Below are positions 16,832 to 25,459 of a stretch of 64,000 nucleotides of DNA, piece by piece (the stretch's first letter is position 1; the number at the start of each line of letters is the position of its first letter). A program made the position numbers and the translations under genes. The stretch lies in NCBI GenBank assembly GCA_020633315.1, contig JACKDV010000002.1, forward strand, positions 671,896 through 735,895, written 5' to 3'. The stretch comes from Myxococcales bacterium (GTDB lineage: Bacteria > Myxococcota_A > Polyangia > Nannocystales > Nannocystaceae). The notes under the pieces are model-generated. The model had not been told where the DNA came from. It saw only the letters and a list, made by a program, of their open reading frames with translations, and searched no databases.

Positions 16832-19800
16832 ATGCGCTCGCGTCTCGCCCTCTGCCTCGCCGCCTGGCTCGTGGCGTCGCTGCTCCCCTCGTGCCGCTCC
16901 GAGGCCCCCCCGGTCCCACCGGAGCCGGGCGAGGCGTCGGTGCCCGAGCTCGCCCCCGCCTCGGCGCCCCAGGACCCGCCGAGCCTCGCCGTGCCCTCTG
17001 CGGTGCCGCCGATCTCCCTGACCACCTCGGACGGCACCGGCCTTAGCCTCGCCGCAGTGGAGGCCCGCGCCGCGCTCGAGGAGCCGCTGGCCCTCACCGA
17101 GCTCGAGCTCTCGTTCGACAACCCCCGCGACGACACCATCGAGGGGCGCTTCGAGATCCTGCTGCCGCCCGGCGCCCGGGTGACCCGCTTCGCCATGTGG
17201 ATCGACGACCACTGGCAGGAGGCCGAGGTGGTCGAGAAGCAGCGCGCGCGTCGGACCTACGAGAGCCACCTGCACCGGCGGCGCGACCCCGCCCTGCTCG
17301 AGCGCGACACCGGCAATCGCTTCCGCGCCCGCGTGTTCCCCATCGCCCCCCGGCAGCGCAAGCGCCTGCTCGTGACCTACCAGCAGGCCTTCGAGGATCC
17401 GCGCGAGCCCTACCGCCTCGCCGTGCGCGGCCTGCCCTGGCTCGAGCGGCTCGAGCTGCGCGTGCAGGTCGTCGACCCGGCCACCGGTCGCGCTCGCGTG
17501 GAGGAGCGACGGCGGGAGCAGGAGGCTCCCACCGAGGATCTGGTGATCCCGCGCCATGCCTCCGCCACCGAGGGCATCCGCCACGGCGAGCGGATCGTGG
17601 CCCGCGTGGAGCCCCTGGCCGGTCTCGAACTCGACCCCGCGGAGCCGCCGAGCCAGCTCACCGTGCTCGTGGACACCTCGGCCTCGCAGGCCCTCGCCTT
17701 CGACGACGCGGTGGAGGGGCTCGGCCGCCTGCTCGCCGTCCTCACCCGGCGGGTGGGGCCCATCCCCCTGCGCGTGCTCGCCTTCGACCAAGAGGTGGTG
17801 CCGCTCTACGAGGGATCGTCGGCGGGCTTCGACGAGGCAGCCCGGGCTCGCCTGCACGCTCGGCGGCCGCTGGGCGCCTCGGACCTCGAGCGGGCCCTCG
17901 AGGCCGTGGCCACCGAGGGCACCACGCGGGTGCTGCTGGTGAGCGACGGCCTCGTCTCCGCGGGCCGCGAGTCCTCGGTCGAGCTCGACGATCGCCTCGC
18001 GGCGCTGGCCCGCGTCGGCGTGCGCCGCCTCGATGCGCTGGTGATGGGCAGCGTGCGCGACGAGGCCCGCCTGCACGCGCTGGTCGTGGGCGCGCTGCCC
18101 CACGGCGGCGTGGTGCTCGACCCCGCCGACGACCTCGAGCGCGCGGTCGATCGGCTGCTCGCCCCCACCTTCGACGGCGTGACGCTGGAGGTCCCCGGCG
18201 CGAGCTGGTGGAGCCCCACCCGCCTCGACGGCCTGCAGCCCGGCGACCACGTGCTCGTCCACGCCGAGCGACCGGGCTCCGAGCCCGCGGTGGTGCGCCT
18301 GTCCGGACCCGTGTCGACCGAGCAGGTGCTGCCCCTGCGCACCGTGGGCTCCCCCCTGGTCGACCGCGCCTGGGCGGCGGCCCGCGTCGAGGCCCACCTG
18401 GCCCGGCTGGAGGAGCTCCACGACCTCGCCCAGCTCGCGGAGCTGCGCCAGCAGGCGATCGATCTATCGGTGGAGCACCGCATCCTCAACGACCTCACGG
18501 CCATGCTGGTGCTCGAGACCGAGTCCGACTACGCCGCGTTCGGCCTCGACCGCCGGGCGCTGCGCTCCATCATGGTGGTGGGCGACGCCGGGGTGGAGCT
18601 GCTGCCACGAGCGCCCTCGCCCTCGCTCGCCGCCGACTCGCCCGAGTCGCGATCGCGGTGGCGACGCGACGGAGCGAGGGAGGTCCGCGTCGCGCCCGTC
18701 CGTCGGGTCGAGCCGACCAGCATCGGGGGCTCGGTCGACGAGGCCACCGAGGCGGAGCTCACCGAGGTCGGTCGCACCACCGACCTGGAGGACTTCCGCA
18801 ACATCCCCGTGGGAGCCGCGGTCGCACGGGACTTCACCGCGGTCGAGGACTCGTCCGCGACGGTGTCGAGCGACAGCGCCCAGTACTCCCCGCTCCGTGG
18901 CATCAGCGAGCCCACGGTCGCCCCCGGGCTCGGCGTGGCGATGATGGAGCCCCCTGCCTTCCCCTCGGCGCCCCCACGCTACGCGAAGGTCCGGCTGGGG
19001 CGGGTGCGCGTGGACGCGGGACCCCTGAGCAGCACCGAGGCGCGGCAGCATGCCCGCGGCGCCTTCACCGAGCTCCAGCAGTGCTACTGGGAGGCGCTGG
19101 AGGACGGCTCGCGCCCGCGAGGCCGGGTCACGGTGGAGCTCGAGCTCGCGCCCGACGGGCACGTCTCCCAGCTCCGACGCGACCGCCAGATCGGCCTGCG
19201 CCACGACGCCCTGCTCCGTTGCCTCGAGCGACACCTCGGCGCCCTGCGCTTCCCCGCGTCGCCCGGCGCCTCCAGTCGGATCCACGTGAGCCTGGCCTTC
19301 CTGCCCCGCGACGGCCGACCGCCGTCCGCTCGCTCGCCCGCCCGCCGCGCCCGAAAGCCCGCCGGGCCCCGGACCCCCGAGCCCCTGCCCGACACCATCG
19401 CGGCCCTCACCGGCACGCTGGGGGAGGTCCACGATGCGATCGACCGGGGCGAGCTCGACCAAGCCCTCGAGACGGCCCGGGCCTGGCGCGAGGCGATGCC
19501 CTCCGACGTGCTCGCGCTGGTCGCCCTGGGCGACGCGGCCCGGGCCCGCGGCGACCTGCCCCGGGCGGCGCGGGCCTACGGCTCGATCCTCGACCTCTAC
19601 CCCTCGCGGGCCGACATGCGGCGCTTCGCCGCCGGCACCCTCGAGGCGCTCGACGATCCGCGCGCGCTCGCCCTCGCCGTGGACGCCTACCGCAAGGCCC
19701 GAGACCAGCGCCCCGATCACCCCAGCAGCCACCGCAACCTGGCCCTCGCGCTGCTGCGCCACGACGATCCCCGCGCGGCCTTCGAGGCGCTCGCCCAGGG

Positions 19801-20371
19801 TCTGGAGCGCTCCTACCCCGAGGGTCGCTTCGCCCAGGCCCGGCGGATCCTCGCCGAGGACCTCGGCATCGTGGCCGCGGCCTGGAGCCGCCAGCGACCG
19901 ACCGACGCCATGGAGATCCGCAGACGCCTCACCCGCCTGGGGGTCGCCATGGCCGATGCGCCCACCCTGCGCTTCGTGCTGAGCTGGGAGACCGACGCCA
20001 ACGACGTGGACCTCCACGTGCAGGATGCCGCGGGCGGTCACGCCTTCTACGCCTACCCCATCTTGCTCTCGGGCGGGAGCCTCTACGCCGACGTGACCAA
20101 CGGCTACGGCCCCGAGTGCCTCACCGTGCCCGACCCCGGCGACGCCTACCCCTACCGACTGTCGGTGCACTACTACTCGCGCGGCTCCATGGGCTACGGC
20201 ATGGGCAAGGTGCAGGTGCTCCTCCACGACGGTGAGGGCCGCGTGCGCATCGAGGACCGCCCCTTCGTGGTGATGCAGGACCAAGCCCAGGTGGACCTCG
20301 GGCTGGTCTGGCCCTCGAGCACCGCGGTCGCCGACGCCGCCCCCCCTCGACCTCCCGTCATCGCGCGCTAG
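16832..20371 (+). CDS. VIT/VWA lipoprotein with AgmX-like, TPR and YfaP-like domains
   Basis: A 1179-residue multidomain protein. The leader ends at SLLPS-C (residues 20-25), a lipobox. Order of domains: VIT (about 60-195; W-x-D-x-x-W-x-E-A-x-V-V-E-K-x-x-A-R-x-x-Y-E), VWA (about 275-440, MIDAS-like D-T-S-A-S), a Ser/Glu-rich linker, an AgmX/PglI C-terminal-type domain (718-826, with Q-Q-C-Y and G-R-V-x-V-E-L), TPR units (870-1005), and a DUF2135/YfaP-like beta domain (1043-1163, with N-D-V-D-L-H-V and Y-G-P-E). VIT-VWA proteins bind ligands at the surface; AgmX domains occur in gliding and adhesion proteins of myxobacteria. The precise role is unknown. Start ATG 16832 is chosen for the signal peptide. 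Confidence 0.88.
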   Translation: MRSRLALCLAAWLVASLLPSCRSEAPPVPPEPGEASVPELAPASAPQDPPSLAVPSAVPPISLTTSDGTGLSLAAVEARAALEEPLALTELELSFDNPRDDTIEGRFEILLPPGARVTRFAMWIDDHWQEAEVVEKQRARRTYESHLHRRRDPALLERDTGNRFRARVFPIAPRQRKRLLVTYQQAFEDPREPYRLAVRGLPWLERLELRVQVVDPATGRARVEERRREQEAPTEDLVIPRHASATEGIRHGERIVARVEPLAGLELDPAEPPSQLTVLVDTSASQALAFDDAVEGLGRLLAVLTRRVGPIPLRVLAFDQEVVPLYEGSSAGFDEAARARLHARRPLGASDLERALEAVATEGTTRVLLVSDGLVSAGRESSVELDDRLAALARVGVRRLDALVMGSVRDEARLHALVVGALPHGGVVLDPADDLERAVDRLLAPTFDGVTLEVPGASWWSPTRLDGLQPGDHVLVHAERPGSEPAVVRLSGPVSTEQVLPLRTVGSPLVDRAWAAARVEAHLARLEELHDLAQLAELRQQAIDLSVEHRILNDLTAMLVLETESDYAAFGLDRRALRSIMVVGDAGVELLPRAPSPSLAADSPESRSRWRRDGAREVRVAPVRRVEPTSIGGSVDEATEAELTEVGRTTDLEDFRNIPVGAAVARDFTAVEDSSATVSSDSAQYSPLRGISEPTVAPGLGVAMMEPPAFPSAPPRYAKVRLGRVRVDAGPLSSTEARQHARGAFTELQQCYWEALEDGSRPRGRVTVELELAPDGHVSQLRRDRQIGLRHDALLRCLERHLGALRFPASPGASSRIHVSLAFLPRDGRPPSARSPARRARKPAGPRTPEPLPDTIAALTGTLGEVHDAIDRGELDQALETARAWREAMPSDVLALVALGDAARARGDLPRAARAYGSILDLYPSRADMRRFAAGTLEALDDPRALALAVDAYRKARDQRPDHPSSHRNLALALLRHDDPRAAFEALAQGLERSYPEGRFAQARRILAEDLGIVAAAWSRQRPTDAMEIRRRLTRLGVAMADAPTLRFVLSWETDANDVDLHVQDAAGGHAFYAYPILLSGGSLYADVTNGYGPECLTVPDPGDAYPYRLSVHYYSRGSMGYGMGKVQVLLHDGEGRVRIEDRPFVVMQDQAQVDLGLVWPSSTAVADAAPPRPPVIAR

Positions 20372-20442
20372 ACTGGCCAACGAACGATCGGGAGCCGCCG
20401 TCGCGGCCGCCCTCCGCTCGCCACCCCACGCCCCCCACGCCC

Positions 20443-20784
20443 ATGGCCGGTACGCTCATCCTCTGGCTCGTCTACGCCGTCTTCCTCAAGCTCGCCATCG
20501 GGCTCGCCACCGCCGTCGATCCCCGCACCAACAGCCTGGGTCGGGCCTTCGTCACCGCGGCGGTGCTCTCGGCGGGCCAGGGCCTGCTCGCGCTCGTGGG
20601 CGGGCCGCTGCTGCTGCTGTGGCCGCTGGCGTGGCTGCTCATCATCAAGAGCAGCTACGGCATCGGCTGGGGGCGGGCGATCCTCGTGTGGCTGGCCTTG
20701 GTCGTGATCGCCGTGATCCTGGTGATCACCCTGCTCGTCCCGCTGGGCCTGATGGCGGGCGGGGTGCTGCTGCTCACGCCCTAG
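20443..20784 (+). CDS. small integral membrane protein
   Basis: A 113-residue protein consisting almost wholly of hydrophobic segments (about residues 3-24, 35-72 and 80-110), giving three or four membrane spans. The family was not recognised. Its 3' end overlaps the 3' end of the convergent TetR gene by 11 bases. It begins 71 bases after the VIT/VWA gene and might be co-transcribed with it. Confidence 0.65.
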   Translation: MAGTLILWLVYAVFLKLAIGLATAVDPRTNSLGRAFVTAAVLSAGQGLLALVGGPLLLLWPLAWLLIIKSSYGIGWGRAILVWLALVVIAVILVITLLVPLGLMAGGVLLLTP

Positions 20785-21373
20785 GCTCGGCGGCGCGCAG
20801 CAGGCCGCCGGAGAACAGCGCCCACGCGCAGTCGAGGTAGGCCTCGGCCGTGGCGTCGTCGTTGGCGGGGTCGTCGAACCACGCGTTGACCAGGCCCAGG
20901 AAGGTCATCAGCACGAAGGGCGCCGGCACGTCCTTGCGCAGCACCCCGGCCTCCTGCGCCGAGCGGACGTGATCGATGCCCGCGTCGCGCAGCTCCCCCA
21001 CCATCTGCGTCACGTCGCGGTCGCCCTCGAGCTGTAGCCACGACATCAGCCGCACCGTGTCGGGATTGTCCCGCAGGAACTGTAGATAGACCCGCATCGA
21101 CTCGCGCAGCAGCGCGGCGCTGGGCCCCCCGCTCGCGAACAGCGCCATCTGCTGCTCGAAGTAGCCCGCGAAGCGCCGCCGCTTCACCTCTCGCCACAGC
21201 GCCTCCTTGGAGCCGAAGTGATGGTGGATGAGGCTCTTGGTCACCCCCGAGGCCTTGGCGATCTCGCTCATCGATGCCCCGGCGAAGCCCCGCGCCAGGA
21301 ACGACTGCTCCGCCGCATCGAGGATGGCCGCCCGAGACCCCTCGGGATCGTGTTTGCGCGATGCGCCCTTCAC
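20774..21373 (-). CDS. TetR-family transcriptional regulator (left of ALDH)
   Basis: A 199-residue repressor-type protein. The N-terminal helix-turn-helix is typical: ILDAAEQSFLARGFAGASM, SEIAKASGVTKSLIHHHFGSKEALW. The ligand domain is helical. GTG 21373 is preferred, since GGGAGG lies just upstream; the longer ATG at 21433 would start inside the likely operator. It is divergent from the aldehyde dehydrogenase gene with about 80 bp between them, so it probably represses that gene and itself. Confidence 0.88.
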   Translation of the reverse strand: MKGASRKHDPEGSRAAILDAAEQSFLARGFAGASMSEIAKASGVTKSLIHHHFGSKEALWREVKRRRFAGYFEQQMALFASGGPSAALLRESMRVYLQFLRDNPDTVRLMSWLQLEGDRDVTQMVGELRDAGIDHVRSAQEAGVLRKDVPAPFVLMTFLGLVNAWFDDPANDDATAEAYLDCAWALFSGGLLRAAEPRA

Positions 21374-21418
21374 GGCGCCTCCCAGGGTCTCACGTCGACT
21401 CCCCGGCGGTCCATCGCA

Positions 21419-21447
21419 TTGACAGGTGACCATGGGTCATTTACATC
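21419..21447 (+). promoter_or_regulatory. probable promoter and operator of the ALDH gene
   Basis: TTGACA (21419-21424) is a perfect -35 box. After 17 bases comes TACATC (21442-21447), a weak -10 (three of six). Between them lies the inverted repeat TGACC-ATG-GGTCA (21427-21439), well placed for a TetR dimer to block RNA polymerase. The transcript would start near the ATG at 21456. Confidence 0.55.
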
Positions 21448-21455
21448 TAGAGACG

Positions 21456-22898
21456 ATGGACGGCTCCGCCCCTGCCCCCGATCCGCGCCCCGGCTCCAGT
21501 CCCCCCGAGCTGCACGGCGAGGCCCTCACGGCCCGCATCGACGAGATCCTCTCGGCTCAGGCCAAGCACTTCGCGTCGGGCCGCACGCTGCCTCGCGAGG
21601 CGCGAGAGGAGGCGCTGCGGGCCCTGCTGCACGCCTTCGAGACCAAGGAGAAGCTCATCTTCGATGCGCTGCACGCCGATCTGCACAAGTGCGCCACCGA
21701 GGCGTACTTCACCGAGGCCGGCTTCACCACCGCCGAGATCAAGCACGCGCTGCGCAACCTCGGCCGCTGGATGAAGCCCGAGACCTCGCTGTCGCCGCTG
21801 GCGGTGGCCCCCTCGCGCAGCTTCGTCCATCACCAGCCGCTGGGGCTCAACCTCATCATCGCGCCGTGGAACTACCCGGTGCAGCTGGCCTTCGCCCCGC
21901 TGGTGGGCGCGCTCGCGGCCGGCAACGTGGCGGTGCTCAAGCCGTCCGAGCTGGCCCCCGCCTCCTCGGCCGCCTGCGCCGAGATCGCCCGCGAGGCCTT
22001 CCCCGAGGAGCTCGTCGCCGTGCTCGAGGGTGGCATCGAGACCTCGCAGGCGCTGCTGCAGCGCCGCTGGGATCACATCTTCTTCACGGGCGGCACCTCC
22101 GTCGGGCGCATCGTGGCCAAGGCGGGGGCCGAGCACCTGGCGCGGGTCACCCTCGAGCTGGGCGGCAAGAGCCCCACCATCGTCACCGCCTCGGCCGACC
22201 TCGACGTGGCCGCCCGGCGCATCGCCTGGGCCAAGGGCGTCAACGCGGGCCAGACCTGCGTGGCCCCCGACTATGTCCTGGTGGAGGCCGCCGTCCACGA
22301 CGGGCTGGTCTCGCGCCTCAAGGCGGCCTTCGTGGACTTCTACGGCCAGGACCCCCAGCGCAGCCCGGACTACGGCCGCATCGTCAACGAGCGGCACTTC
22401 CAGCGGCTGGTCCGGCTGCTCGATCCCGACAAGGTGGCCCACGGTGGCGAGCACGACGAGGCCGATCGCTACCTCGCCCCCACCCTCATGACCGAGGTGA
22501 CGATGGACGACGCGGTGATGGCCGACGAGATCTTCGGCCCCATCCTGCCGATCCTGCGGGTCGACTCGCTCGACGAGGCCATCGCCACCATCGGCCAGCG
22601 CCCCAACCCCCTGGCGCTCTACCTGTTCACCACCGAGCGCGCCGACGAGAACAAGGTGATCGAGCGGGTGAGCTTCGGCGGCGGCTGCATCAACAACGCC
22701 ATCACCCACCTGGGCGACCCCAAGCTGCCCTTCGGGGGCATCGGCACGAGCGGCGCGGGGGCGTACCACGGCCACTACTCCTTCGAGGTGTTCTCGCACC
22801 GCAAGGCGGTGATGAAGTCGGCCAACTTCCTCGACCCCGCCATCAAGTACCCGCCCTACGAGGGCAAGCTGGGCATCTTCCGCCGCCTCATCGGCTAG
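21456..22898 (+). CDS. aldehyde dehydrogenase, class 3-like
   Basis: A 480-residue NAD(P)-dependent aldehyde dehydrogenase of the ALDH3/fatty aldehyde/coniferyl aldehyde group. Catalytic Cys268 lies in NAGQTCVAPDYV, and general-base Glu234 in TLELGGKSP. The PWNYP and FTGG(T)SVGR cofactor motifs are present. The C-terminal LPFGGIGTSG-x-GAYHG motif is characteristic of class 3. Members oxidise long-chain or aromatic aldehydes to acids. ATG 21456 fits the predicted promoter; upstream ATGs at 21426 and 21432 fall inside it. A second TetR gene follows after three bases, so ALDH and that TetR form an operon. Confidence 0.92.
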   Translation: MDGSAPAPDPRPGSSPPELHGEALTARIDEILSAQAKHFASGRTLPREAREEALRALLHAFETKEKLIFDALHADLHKCATEAYFTEAGFTTAEIKHALRNLGRWMKPETSLSPLAVAPSRSFVHHQPLGLNLIIAPWNYPVQLAFAPLVGALAAGNVAVLKPSELAPASSAACAEIAREAFPEELVAVLEGGIETSQALLQRRWDHIFFTGGTSVGRIVAKAGAEHLARVTLELGGKSPTIVTASADLDVAARRIAWAKGVNAGQTCVAPDYVLVEAAVHDGLVSRLKAAFVDFYGQDPQRSPDYGRIVNERHFQRLVRLLDPDKVAHGGEHDEADRYLAPTLMTEVTMDDAVMADEIFGPILPILRVDSLDEAIATIGQRPNPLALYLFTTERADENKVIERVSFGGGCINNAITHLGDPKLPFGGIGTSGAGAYHGHYSFEVFSHRKAVMKSANFLDPAIKYPPYEGKLGIFRRLIG

Positions 22899-22901
22899 CC
22901 A

Positions 22902-23579
22902 ATGGCCGTCAAGCAACGCGCTCGCAAGGACGAGGACAAGGCCGCCCGGCGCCGGGCGATCCTGACGGTGGCGGCCAGGCTGCTCGGCCGCAAGCAGTAC
23001 CACCGCATCACCATGGCCGAGGTGGCCCGGCGCTGCCACCTGGCCAAGGGCACGCTGTACCTCTACTTCCGCAGCAAGGAGGAGCTGTTCCTCGCCGCGC
23101 TCGAGGACGAGCTGGCCCAGTGGTTCGACGCGCTGGGCGAGCAGCTCGCCGCGCTGGCCTCGGGCTCGGCCGACGCCCCCGAGCGCTTCGCGGCCACCGT
23201 GGCCCGCAGCCTGGTCGAGCGGGAGACCCTGACCGACCTGCTGCCCCTGCTCCACACGGTGCTCGAGCAGAACATCGACGAGGACACGGCCGCCGCCTTC
23301 AAGCAGATGCTGCTGCGCAAGGTGGGCGAGGGCGCGACCGCGGTGCACCTGGCCCTGCCGGGCCTCGCCCCCGGTGACGGCGTTCGGGTGCTCATGCGCC
23401 TGCACGCGCTGGTGGTGGGGCTGCGGCAGATGGCCGACCCCGCCCCCGTGGTCGCCCAGGTGCTGGCCCGGCCGCAGATGGAGCCGCTACGGGTCGAGTT
23501 CGAAGAGGAGCTGCGGGGCTCCCTGGCCGCCATGGTCCGCGGCATGCTCCCGCTCCAGGTCGTGTCCAGCGTGGCCTAG
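22902..23579 (+). CDS. TetR-family transcriptional regulator (downstream of ALDH)
   Basis: A 225-residue TetR-type regulator with a basic N-terminal arm (KQRARKDEDKAARRRAIL) and helix-turn-helix ITMAEVARRCHLAKGTLYLYFRSKEELF. The C-terminal domain is helical, with no recognised ligand. It starts three bases after the ALDH stop, so the gene is translated from the same message. The aldehyde dehydrogenase is thereby flanked by two different TetR genes that share little sequence beyond the helix-turn-helix. Confidence 0.9.
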   Translation: MAVKQRARKDEDKAARRRAILTVAARLLGRKQYHRITMAEVARRCHLAKGTLYLYFRSKEELFLAALEDELAQWFDALGEQLAALASGSADAPERFAATVARSLVERETLTDLLPLLHTVLEQNIDEDTAAAFKQMLLRKVGEGATAVHLALPGLAPGDGVRVLMRLHALVVGLRQMADPAPVVAQVLARPQMEPLRVEFEEELRGSLAAMVRGMLPLQVVSSVA

Positions 23580-23752
23580 GCGGGCCGAGGGGGCTCGACC
23601 CAGCCGCGACCACGGTCGGGGCTTGGCCCCCCTCGTCGAGGTGACCAGCGCGGTCGGCCGGGTCGGGAGGAGCCCGCACCAGTGGGGCCTGCGTACCCCA
23701 CCCCGACCCGCTCCCGCCCAAAGTCCGCTTTACTCGTCACGATCGGGCCACC

Positions 23753-23758
23753 TATGAT
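23753..23758 (+). promoter_or_regulatory. -10-like hexamer TATGAT
   Basis: TATGAT lies 68 bases before the ATG of the Cys-rich repeat lipoprotein. A weak -35 (CTTTAC, 23728) is 19 bases upstream. It is the best promoter candidate in this 247-bp gap. Confidence 0.35.
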
Positions 23759-23826
23759 CGGCTTGGGGGCCGCTCTTCGTTCTCAGGGGGGACGAGGTGA
23801 CCGCCGCGGAAGGGCAATTGATCACC

Positions 23827-25398
23827 ATGAATATTCGAATTCCTGGGCTTCTCGGGCCGGGGCTCCTGCTGCTTGCGCCGCTGGCGTGCAGCAGCGGCTC
23901 CGTCACTCCACCCACGAGCACCTCGGTCTCCGATTCGGGCACCGGCGACAGCGGGGACGATTCCGGCTCCACCACGGCCGTGAGCGCCGAGGACAGCGGG
24001 AACGACGAGTCCACGGCGGGTCCCGGGCCCGTGTGCGGCGACGGGGTGGTCGAGGGCGACGAGGTCTGCGACGACGGCGGCGAGTCGGCCACCTGCAACG
24101 CCGACTGCACCGCGGCCTCGTGCGGCGACGGGGTGGTCAACGCCACCGCGGGCGAGAGCTGCGACGACGAGGGCGAGTCGGCCACCTGCAACTCCGACTG
24201 CACCGCGGCCTCGTGCGGCGACGGGGTGGTCAACCGCGCGGCCGGGGAGATCTGCGACGACGCGGGCCGCAGCGACCTGTGCAACGACGACTGCACCAGC
24301 GCCCTGTGTGGCGACAGCGTGGTCAATGCGGCCGCGGGCGAGGAGTGCGACGACGGCGGCTTCTCGATCGGCTGTGACGACGACTGCACCTTCGCGGAGT
24401 GCGGCGACGGGACCTACAACCCCAACGCCGGCGAGCTGTGCGACGAGGGCCTGGGCTCGCCCACCTGCGACCCCGATTGCACCTTCGTCACCTGCGGCGA
24501 CGGGGTGACCAACGAGGCCGCGGGCGAGGAGTGCGACGAGATGGGTCAGACCATGACCTGCAACCCGGACTGCACCGCGGTGATCTGCGGCGATGGCCTC
24601 ATCAACGTGGCCGCGGGCGAGGAGTGCGACGACGGCGGCGAGTCGGCGACTTGCGACATCGACTGCACCTTCCAGGCCTGCGGCGACGGCACCGTGAACG
24701 TGACCGCCGGCGAGCAGTGCGACGACATGGGCGAGTCGGCGCTGTGCGACGTGGACTGCACCGACGCCCTGTGCGGCGACGGCCTGGTCAACCCCACCGC
24801 GGGCGAGACCTGCGACGACGGCAACACCGGCATCTCGTGCCTGCCCGGCTGCACGCCCTGCCCGCTGGGCGAGATCTTCAACGAGGACTTCTCCGACAAC
24901 TCCGCGGGCTGGACCCTGGGCACCGAGTGGGCGATCGGCTCCGCGGTGGCCTCGGTCTCGCCCGGCTCCTGTGGCAACGGCGATCCGGGCACCGATCACA
25001 GCCCCACGGCCGACAACGGGATCGCGGGCGCGGTGATCGGCGGCAACGTGACCACCACGCTGCACGACTACTACTACCTCACCAGCCCCGTCATCAACAC
25101 GGGCGGCTACATCGATCTGCAGCTCGAGCTCTGGCGCTGGCTCAACAGCGACTACACCCGCTTCATGAACAACGTGGTCGAGGTGTGGGACGGCGCGGCC
25201 TGGCAGCAGGTGTGGCAGAGCGGGCCAGCGCCCAACGTGGAGGACGCGGCCTGGACCAACGTCTCCTACGACGTCTCGGCCTACACCAACCCCAACATGC
25301 AGATCCGCATCGGCCACAACGTGGACAGCGCGGGCGTGTACACCTGCTCGGGCTGGAACGTGGACGACCTCATCCTCATCGGCCCGGCCTGTCCGTAG
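23827..25398 (+). CDS. lipoprotein with nine Cys-rich repeats and a beta-sandwich end
   Basis: A 523-residue surface lipoprotein. The leader ends in LAPLA-C at residue 21. A Ser/Thr/Asp-rich spacer follows. Nine repeats of about 31 residues then run from about 69 to 345, each on the plan CGDGVVN-x-x-AGE-x-CDD-x-G-x-S-x-x-C-x-x-DCT; this is the Myxococcus Cys-rich repeat, here in an unusually long uninterrupted array. The C-terminal 170 residues have the look of a jelly-roll/MAM-like binding domain (D-G-A-A-W-Q-Q-V-W, N-M-Q-I-R-I-G-H-N, W-N-V-D-D-L). ATG 23827 is preferred to GTG 23797 because it fits the signal peptide. Probably an extracellular adhesion or coat protein. Confidence 0.85.
   Translation: MNIRIPGLLGPGLLLLAPLACSSGSVTPPTSTSVSDSGTGDSGDDSGSTTAVSAEDSGNDESTAGPGPVCGDGVVEGDEVCDDGGESATCNADCTAASCGDGVVNATAGESCDDEGESATCNSDCTAASCGDGVVNRAAGEICDDAGRSDLCNDDCTSALCGDSVVNAAAGEECDDGGFSIGCDDDCTFAECGDGTYNPNAGELCDEGLGSPTCDPDCTFVTCGDGVTNEAAGEECDEMGQTMTCNPDCTAVICGDGLINVAAGEECDDGGESATCDIDCTFQACGDGTVNVTAGEQCDDMGESALCDVDCTDALCGDGLVNPTAGETCDDGNTGISCLPGCTPCPLGEIFNEDFSDNSAGWTLGTEWAIGSAVASVSPGSCGNGDPGTDHSPTADNGIAGAVIGGNVTTTLHDYYYLTSPVINTGGYIDLQLELWRWLNSDYTRFMNNVVEVWDGAAWQQVWQSGPAPNVEDAAWTNVSYDVSAYTNPNMQIRIGHNVDSAGVYTCSGWNVDDLILIGPACP
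24034..24861 (+). repeat. nine tandem coding repeats of about 92 bp
   Basis: The DNA behind the Cys-rich repeats is highly similar between units 1, 2 and 3 (24034-24300), with long identical stretches, and more diverged in later units. This suggests recent unequal exchange at the N-terminal end of the array. Confidence 0.75.
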
Positions 25399-25415
25399 CC
25401 GCAAGGCCGCGTGGA

Positions 25416-25438
25416 GAGGGCCTCCACCGGGGGCCCTC
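25416..25438 (+). terminator. hairpin after the Cys-rich repeat gene
   Basis: GAGGGCC and GGCCCTC form a 7-bp perfect stem with a 9-nt loop, 18 bases after the stop codon. No T-run follows; a -10-like box for the next gene comes seven bases later. Confidence 0.5.
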
Positions 25439-25444
25439 CCGCGC

Positions 25445-25450
25445 TATGGT
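25445..25450 (+). promoter_or_regulatory. -10-like hexamer TATGGT
   Basis: TATGGT lies nine bases upstream of ATG 25460 and just after a terminator-like hairpin, so the small lipoprotein is probably transcribed on its own. Confidence 0.4.
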
Positions 25451-25459
25451 GGGCGGACC

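Noticed and set aside
17197..20235. 1012-codon plus-strand frame inside the VIT/VWA gene
   Set aside because: A +1 shadow dominated by Arg, Pro, Gly and Ala; the real frame carries recognisable domains.
16277..20380. Two long minus-strand frames (714 and 638 codons)
   Set aside because: Antisense of the VIT/VWA gene; low-complexity translation.
23586..23635. CGAGGGGG / CCCCCTCG inverted repeat as a terminator
   Set aside because: The stem is eight bases but the loop is 34 and the base runs are simple; it may be chance in GC-rich DNA.
24034..24861. Possible CRISPR array
   Set aside because: The periodic DNA is in frame, encodes Cys-rich repeats and has no unique spacers.
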